Positions 58,774-64,000 of a stretch of 64,000 nt of DNA are shown in pieces. The position numbers and the translations under genes are program-made. The notes below the pieces were generated by a model, which was not told the DNA's origin, searched no databases, and saw only the letters and a list, made by a program, of their open reading frames with translations. This DNA is from Paragonimus westermani (lineage: Eukaryota; Platyhelminthes; Trematoda; Plagiorchiida; Troglotrematidae), in the NCBI GenBank assembly GCA_008508345.1, contig QNGE01000757.1:101004-165003 (forward strand), given 5' to 3'. Positions within the stretch are counted from its first letter, which is position 1. Each line of letters begins with the position of its first letter.

Positions 58774-59838
58774 ACCATAATTCTTACTGTGAGGTACCAC
58801 ATTGTTGAGTCACGTTCATTGTGTTGTTTTGTTCACGAATAGCGGTAACTGATGAAATGATAAAAATCTGCGTCATTTCACTGTCTGTTTATCCAGCCCG
58901 TAGCACAGATTACTCTCGCTTTACATTGTCACAGTGAACCTTTTCACTGTTATCTTGGCCAGGCTTTGATGTCCAAAGATGATCTGTTAACAGATAGTTA
59001 TTCAGCATGTAGGAAATCCTGTTGAAAAACAAAACAAACATTGAATCTATCTGTTAGTTATTTTGGTGCTGGTTTAATGATTTACCATAGGGCTGTGGAA
59101 AATGAGTAATTATTTTGTACGAGTTCATAGTTGAAAGCTTATGGAAGCTTATCTTGTCTTTCGTGTAGTCTGAAATGAAATTTGCAAATGATTGGCTCGA
59201 GTAGTTAGCAAATTTTGGGTGTCAGTTACTCAGATGTCTGTCAAACAGCGCATTAGAACTAAGTTGGATACAAAGATACATAAAGTTGTTTCGCAAACGG
59301 TTGTATGGTCGCTCCTATTAGAGCACCCGAATCATCTGACTAAGCTAATTATGAACAGCTATGGGTACACAAATTTTATTATGTGGTTAAACTTACAACA
59401 AAAATCTGAACATTCACACTCCGTTCAAGAAGAGTCAAAATGAGTGCGACGCCCGGTGACTAGTCAGAGTTGCTTCAATTCAACGCTGGTAGACAATGGG
59501 CCGTAAAATGACATTGGAGGACGGTTCTGTGACCGAAAGTTAATCATTTCCACCCAAAATGACTTCGATCTTCCAGAAACGCTAAGCAGACATCTCTCGT
59601 GATTGTTATAAATAATTCAAGCTAGTCACTGCTGCACTAGCGAAACCTTGTTGTTGCTGTAGCATGAACATATAGGTAAACCGATCGATTGCTGTAAATT
59701 TCATCATATTGAGGATTAGGACAACATTCAGCATGGTATGTTTGACATAGAATGATTGAATACGTCGACCAAATAATTATCCGTCTGCCCTGGTTAGTGT
59801 GCAGTAGCTTTGGGCATACCGTCTAGAAGAGACTAAGC
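58774..59838. other. Unassigned sequence
   Basis: Nothing recognised. Confidence 0.4.
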
Positions 59839-60414
59839 TTGCGTGTGGCAACCCATGATGGTGTATTCTCAGAGGGTGCTCTGAGTGAATTAGGATGCAT
59901 ACTTAAAAATCAGTGTCTTGTTAATTTTCTGGTCCACGAGTTTCACTTGACTGGACCGGTCTGGACGAAGACGACAGTCGAAACTATAACAATTCTCCTA
60001 CTACGAAACGAATGTAGGGAAGTGAGCGTCTCCACCATACTATGTTGCGAAAGATGTCTTTCAGCTCATCAACCGTGTCGCAGCATCGATTGTTAGTTAT
60101 TCGCCACTGACACCTATCCTCCAGAATCGCCCTCCAGTTTGCTGATTGCGGTAATGAAGAAAGTTGAGAGCACCTTACAAGTACCCCCTAAGAAGCGAAA
60201 CCAAGTCGACTGGTTTGACCGTTACGACACAACGCCCATTCCATTTGTTCGCAATTGTGTTGTTCGGATAAACTGTATGGCCAACGCGCTTCGGATGGCA
60301 GTACAAGACCCAAATTTAGTAATAGCATGTCAGTGGTGCAGATGCCCTTCTCGATCGGTGCATGAGCTCCGGCACTCGTGCGTTGCGACGGGCTTGAATG
60401 CTACGGATGTTTAG
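59839..60414 (+). CDS. Two adjacent Cys-rich open frames, possible exons
   Basis: The first frame (59839-60096) ends with a Cys cluster (NECREV, CCERCLSAHQPCRSIDC). The second (60139-60414) follows an acceptor-like CTATCCTCCAG and carries NCVVRINC, ACQWCRC and ELRHSC. The even cysteine spacing suggests a disulphide-rich secreted module, but I recognise no family, and neither frame has a clear donor or start. Both lengths are within chance expectation. Confidence 0.2.
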
Positions 60415-60766
60415 GTTTCTGTTCCATTCACCACACGTTCTCTTGTCTCTGTGTACGCTTCCTAACTGTTTTATTCCCTGCCAATATATTAAGCTGATAG
60501 CCTTCGCCGTTCAGGCATTTATCATGCCTTTAACCGTTTTTGGTAGCTTCAGCCAGCACTGGCAAATGCACTCAATGTAGTAGCTTTTTGTCGCGGGTTG
60601 ATTGGCCGCAGTGCTAAAGTCGAGAACGTCAAGAATGTCCAAAGAGTGGTACTGTAGCGAGAAGGCGTCCAATAAAGCACAATCTTTATTGTCCAAATCG
60701 CCAGGTCCATGCAACGCGCGCTCTCTCGGTTGAGTCATAAATCCAACCGACAACATCCCTCCCCCC

Positions 60767-60985
60767 CCGGTTTCCGTTCTCACGTCGTGTGCACTTCTGA
60801 CCGGTTTACCTGTGTGATCGGCGCCTTCTATCGGGGGGTTTACCGCTTGTCATTCCTCGTCTGTTTGTCCGATTTCGTTGCGCGATGGCTCGTCCGGCTC
60901 ACTCGTGCTGTCCGCCNCCCCCCCCGCGTTGAGGTATTCGGCCGAGCGTTTGAAAACTCGCACCTCCGACCTGACAATCCACCGC
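60767..60985 (+). repeat. Dispersed repeat R1, copy 3 (interrupted by N)
   Basis: It opens with a C-run and GGTTTCCGTT and is almost identical to copy 1 up to GTGCTGTCCGCC. It then meets an N at 60917 and resumes at CGCGTTGAGGTATTC to GACAATCCACC. About 200 bp present in copy 1 (155-360) are missing exactly at the N, so the absence may be an assembly gap. Confidence 0.85.
60917..60917. other. Single N: assembly join
   Basis: An undetermined base in a poly-C stretch inside repeat R1. Confidence 0.9.
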
Positions 60986-61789
60986 ACTACGACCACAAAC
61001 GTGCCCACATTTCCTTTAAGCTCGGCAGGTGTGTTTCGCCCGATGCAGTGGCGGCGGCGTCTGACTGAACATTAGAACAAGGTTGGAGACCCATCACAGT
61101 ATCGCTGTCGAAGTCTTTGTCAGTTGAGTAGTCATTATCCAAGGTTGATAAAGGTTTGCAAAAAATGAAGATATGATCTAAAACCGTAACTGCATTCAAG
61201 GACGGTGCTTGTGGACTGTCACTGATACATTTGTTATCTAATGGATTTGTACCTTGTCCCATTTTCATAAAGTGTCTACCGCGTTGAAGTGCAGCTTCGC
61301 AGGAACGTTTCGTTGAGTTTGTTGTTTCTCATAACTTTACGACTTACCGAAATTTTGCAACTGCGTAAAATAACTCAGCCTCTTAGGTTGGACCCCTGTA
61401 GCTTCACTTCTGTTGTCTCATGGGAATCAAATTGTGAGCACTGTGCCATGTTCTTCATCCGTTAATCCTTACTTAGCTTGACTTTCATTGAATCACAAAA
61501 TTCCGATTTTTGAAATTTCCACGAACCTGGATCAGTAGTTCGTTTAAATAGAGGTTGCTTTCACTGTTTAATAGAATACCTCGGAATTGTGTTGTGACTG
61601 TTGTTTATTGTGGTCTCAAACCCCTTTTAGTTGCTAAAACCGTGGCTAGGTAAAAAAAACTTAAAAATCTACCCGATTTATCACAGGATAGTCTACAAGC
61701 TGACTTCCCTGTATACACAACAGCTTGTTTAAATTTTGGGCTCAGACGATGAAGCAGTTCACTGATTCGGCTTACGTGAATCGAATCTC
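60986..61789. other. Unassigned sequence
   Basis: Nothing recognised. Confidence 0.4.
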
Positions 61790-62060
61790 ACTCGCAATCG
61801 ATCACAGTTGTCGCATTCACATGGACTTTTTGGTCAGCCTGTTTTGGAATGAGGCATTTGATTCGAATTTAGCTCTTACTAGAACTAGTCAGTAACACGT
61901 ATCCTTGCAACGGCCTGGACTGGAACTCCGGCTACGCTTTCATGAGGGTAACTGTGTTGGCTATCGCACCGCCAACCTCGCCTTAGGTTAGTCTGAACTG
62001 TACTATTCAAACGGTCAACGGCATTCGCTTATGGGCAATACTCAGCTCATGTGATCATGG
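61790..62060 (-). mobile_element. Eroded SINE copy
   Basis: Tail (CAATCGATCACAGTTGTCGC), worn hammerhead, tRNA-like head (box B-like GGAGTTCCAGTCC) and part of the leader in order on the minus strand. The ribozyme boxes read CTGACTA and TAAA, so it is inactive. Confidence 0.7.
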
Positions 62061-63689
62061 TAATCAAAATAGGACGTCGTTCATACTTTATCTTTCAGTC
62101 CAGCTGCACTCATGGTGTTTTCCCTAAGTGGACTATCCTGCACTCTTAGCAAACTTCATTTGGAAAGAATCTGCGCTCACAGGCAATCAGAAGGGTGTGC
62201 ATCCACGGCACAACAAACTCTTTAGGTGAATTTTCGTGGTATTTTGCACGTTCTCACTGTGACGGACTGAGACGCAGAGTCAGCCGTTACTCACAATGAC
62301 GGTAACCATCCAAACGAAGAGAAAAAATCAGTTCATTAGGCGGCCGGAAAACAATGTGATTGTTCCAATTGGTCACTGCACACAAACAACACTGTACGCG
62401 GGAAATTCGAGCTTTCTTTGTATGTGAGTGTGTGTGATATTTGAAAATTGTGGTGAGTAAGCCTACATTGAATTCCTTGTTGTTTTCCACACTAAAGCAA
62501 AGTACAGAACAGTGTGGTTGGTCACGTAATGATCGAATGTTAGAACTTTGAGACGATTCAGTCTGAAAATCCGTGCCAACATTCAGCTCTTGATTCAGAG
62601 TTTTTAGGTCAATTTGCAACGATATCAGACAATCGTTACTAACTTGTGCCGTCAGGTAGTATTTTGCCAACTCTTACCTATTTATATATACTACTAAACT
62701 AAACATAACTATTCCTAGCAAACACAATGTTCTGAATGAGACAGGTTCTTTTGTTGCATTCGTAGCATCCGTTTGACCTCATCTCATTGACAAATATAGT
62801 TTGCCCTTGAGCACACTCGATCGCATAAGCGTTGTACGATATTTTTAAACATGTTATTTCCAGAGTATTGCGTGAACTTTTCACTTCTCTGTGCCAGTTC
62901 GAGATGTTTGGAATAGCATTATTTATCATGTGGAAAATTAAGGGGCAACTATTTTTGCACACATTTAGAAAAATATCCGAATATCATTGGAAGTTCTGAT
63001 TCTTCCTGCCATCAAAAGCTGCTTCCCCACAGAGCTGTGTGAAGGGTAACATAGGCGAGCGGTACTTCCATTACTCAGTTGGTCGCAAACAGGCTACAGA
63101 AACCAAATTGCTTCACTGACATACCTAGGATTGTCGCAGTGTTACACTAGAGGAACAAATGTGCAATCGGGATTGTACTACTGCCTGCTGTTTTAGTTCA
63201 GCGTCAACAGGGTCGTTATTGGCTGGTGTCGATTGCTTTTAGGTAAAAAGACATTTCGACAAGTATTTATTGACAAGTGTATCATGTGAGGTGGCCGTTT
63301 CTACCGTGACTGTCCGTAGCACATGTGGACAAACTTTACGCCAGTGTGGACGCACCGGGGAATAGCCTTCCTTCGACGTCAGTCCTGTAAAACTAAACAA
63401 CACAGACAAGCATGCTCCAAAGGCCCAGTAAGCAATGCACACGAATTACACAGACAGAAACTAAGAAGATGCCAACAGCACAGCGGCATGCTCTGCAACG
63501 CCATTCGAATTTAATCCCTGTGCTTTTGCTGGTTTCGACTACGCGTTACAGCAAGTGACATTTAAAAAAGCAGCCTACCACTTAAATTTTTTGGTTCACG
63601 AGATGTGCATCCGTAGCCGAACACTGAGTCACTGATGAATATCAGTGATCCAGAGTACTTTTCAGCAATTTCAATGAATCGGAATTTCT
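62061..63689. other. Unassigned sequence
   Basis: No gene recognised. A minus-strand frame at 62287-62670 (127 codons) ends beside a donor-like GTGAGTAAC but has no motif and is within chance length. Confidence 0.35.
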
Positions 63690-64000
63690 AATTACGGGAT
63701 TATCGACTGGTGTTAACAGGTAGTAACAGTGTCATCTTTCTAAACGATCGGACAAACTGTTCATTACTCACATGATGTAGATGATCGTTCAGATAAGCTA
63801 ATTTAATCGTGCCTACTTTGAGGCAGTGGTCAACTCAGTTGCCATAGGAAAGCGTATCCGGAGTTCAAATCACCGTTCTGACACGACAATGTTTTACCAT
63901 ATTCTCTGTCAAGGGCGAAGCTCGGGCGAACTGTTTTTCCAAAAAGGGTTGTCTGGATAATCTATTTGAATGGAAAAGGTATGAGGAAATGTGAATGAGG
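63690..64000 (+). mobile_element. Eroded SINE copy, plus strand
   Basis: The leader (GGATTATCGACTGGTGTTAA), the tRNA-like head (GGCAGTGGTCAACTC with box B GGAGTTCAAATCAC) and a worn ribozyme and tail run to the window end. It is the only plus-strand copy here that shows both leader and head. Confidence 0.7.

Noticed and set aside
62287..62670. 127-codon minus frame as a gene
   Set aside because: No domain, no start context, length within chance; the donor-like site alone is not enough.

Overview
The window looks like repeat-rich, non-coding nuclear DNA of a flatworm, most likely a digenean trematode. Three observations support this: tRNA-headed SINEs carrying a hammerhead ribozyme in the layout of the schistosome SM-alpha family; Penelope-like elements (PLEs) with a GIY-YIG endonuclease; and APE-type non-LTR retrotransposons whose reverse transcriptase resembles those common in trematode genomes. 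Base composition is moderate by eye (not computed), and no bacterial-style gene packing, operon, rRNA, tRNA gene or CRISPR is visible. The species cannot be named from the sequence.

Layout. 1-422: a copy of an unidentified dispersed repeat (here R1), with further copies at 45.0 kb (minus strand) and 60.8 kb. 2.85-6.25 kb (minus): a decayed non-LTR retrotransposon. A 3' fragment of a second PLE family is inserted in its endonuclease, and the junction has been amplified into a perfect 220-bp tandem repeat ending at an N. 13.55 kb: an orphan PLE 3' tail. 14.77-15.68 kb (minus): the 3' part of a second non-LTR family. 18.5-19.03 kb and 58.15-58.77 kb: composite inverted hammerhead-SINE structures ending in a short terminal inverted repeat. 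20.69-21.13 kb: the endonuclease end of a second PLE family. 42.05-43.74 kb (+): the best preserved element, a 5'-truncated PLE with an uninterrupted RT and endonuclease frame of about 509 codons. 53.9-55.06 kb (minus): RNase H and integrase remnants of a Ty3/gypsy LTR retrotransposon. Older SINE copies lie at 1.1, 20.3, 21.2, 26.0, 33.9, 39.5-39.9, 41.3, 61.8 and 63.7 kb.

No host gene is certain. Several stretches look like possible exons, from an open frame with splice-like borders: 15810-15960 (Cys-rich), 25073-25324 (strong donor), 46770-46957, 56478-57058 (longest non-transposon frame, Ser/Thr-rich tail after a zinc-finger-like start) and 59839-60414 (two Cys-rich frames). These are inferences and carry low confidence.

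How the parts relate. The SINE copies show a clear age series: the 18.5 and 58.2 kb copies keep an intact hammerhead core, and the others are eroded. The autonomous elements (PLE, non-LTR, gypsy) are the likely sources of reverse transcriptase. The hammerhead fold recurs in two unrelated classes, the SINE body and the PLE tail. The remaining DNA between elements holds nothing I can recognise beyond short microsatellites.
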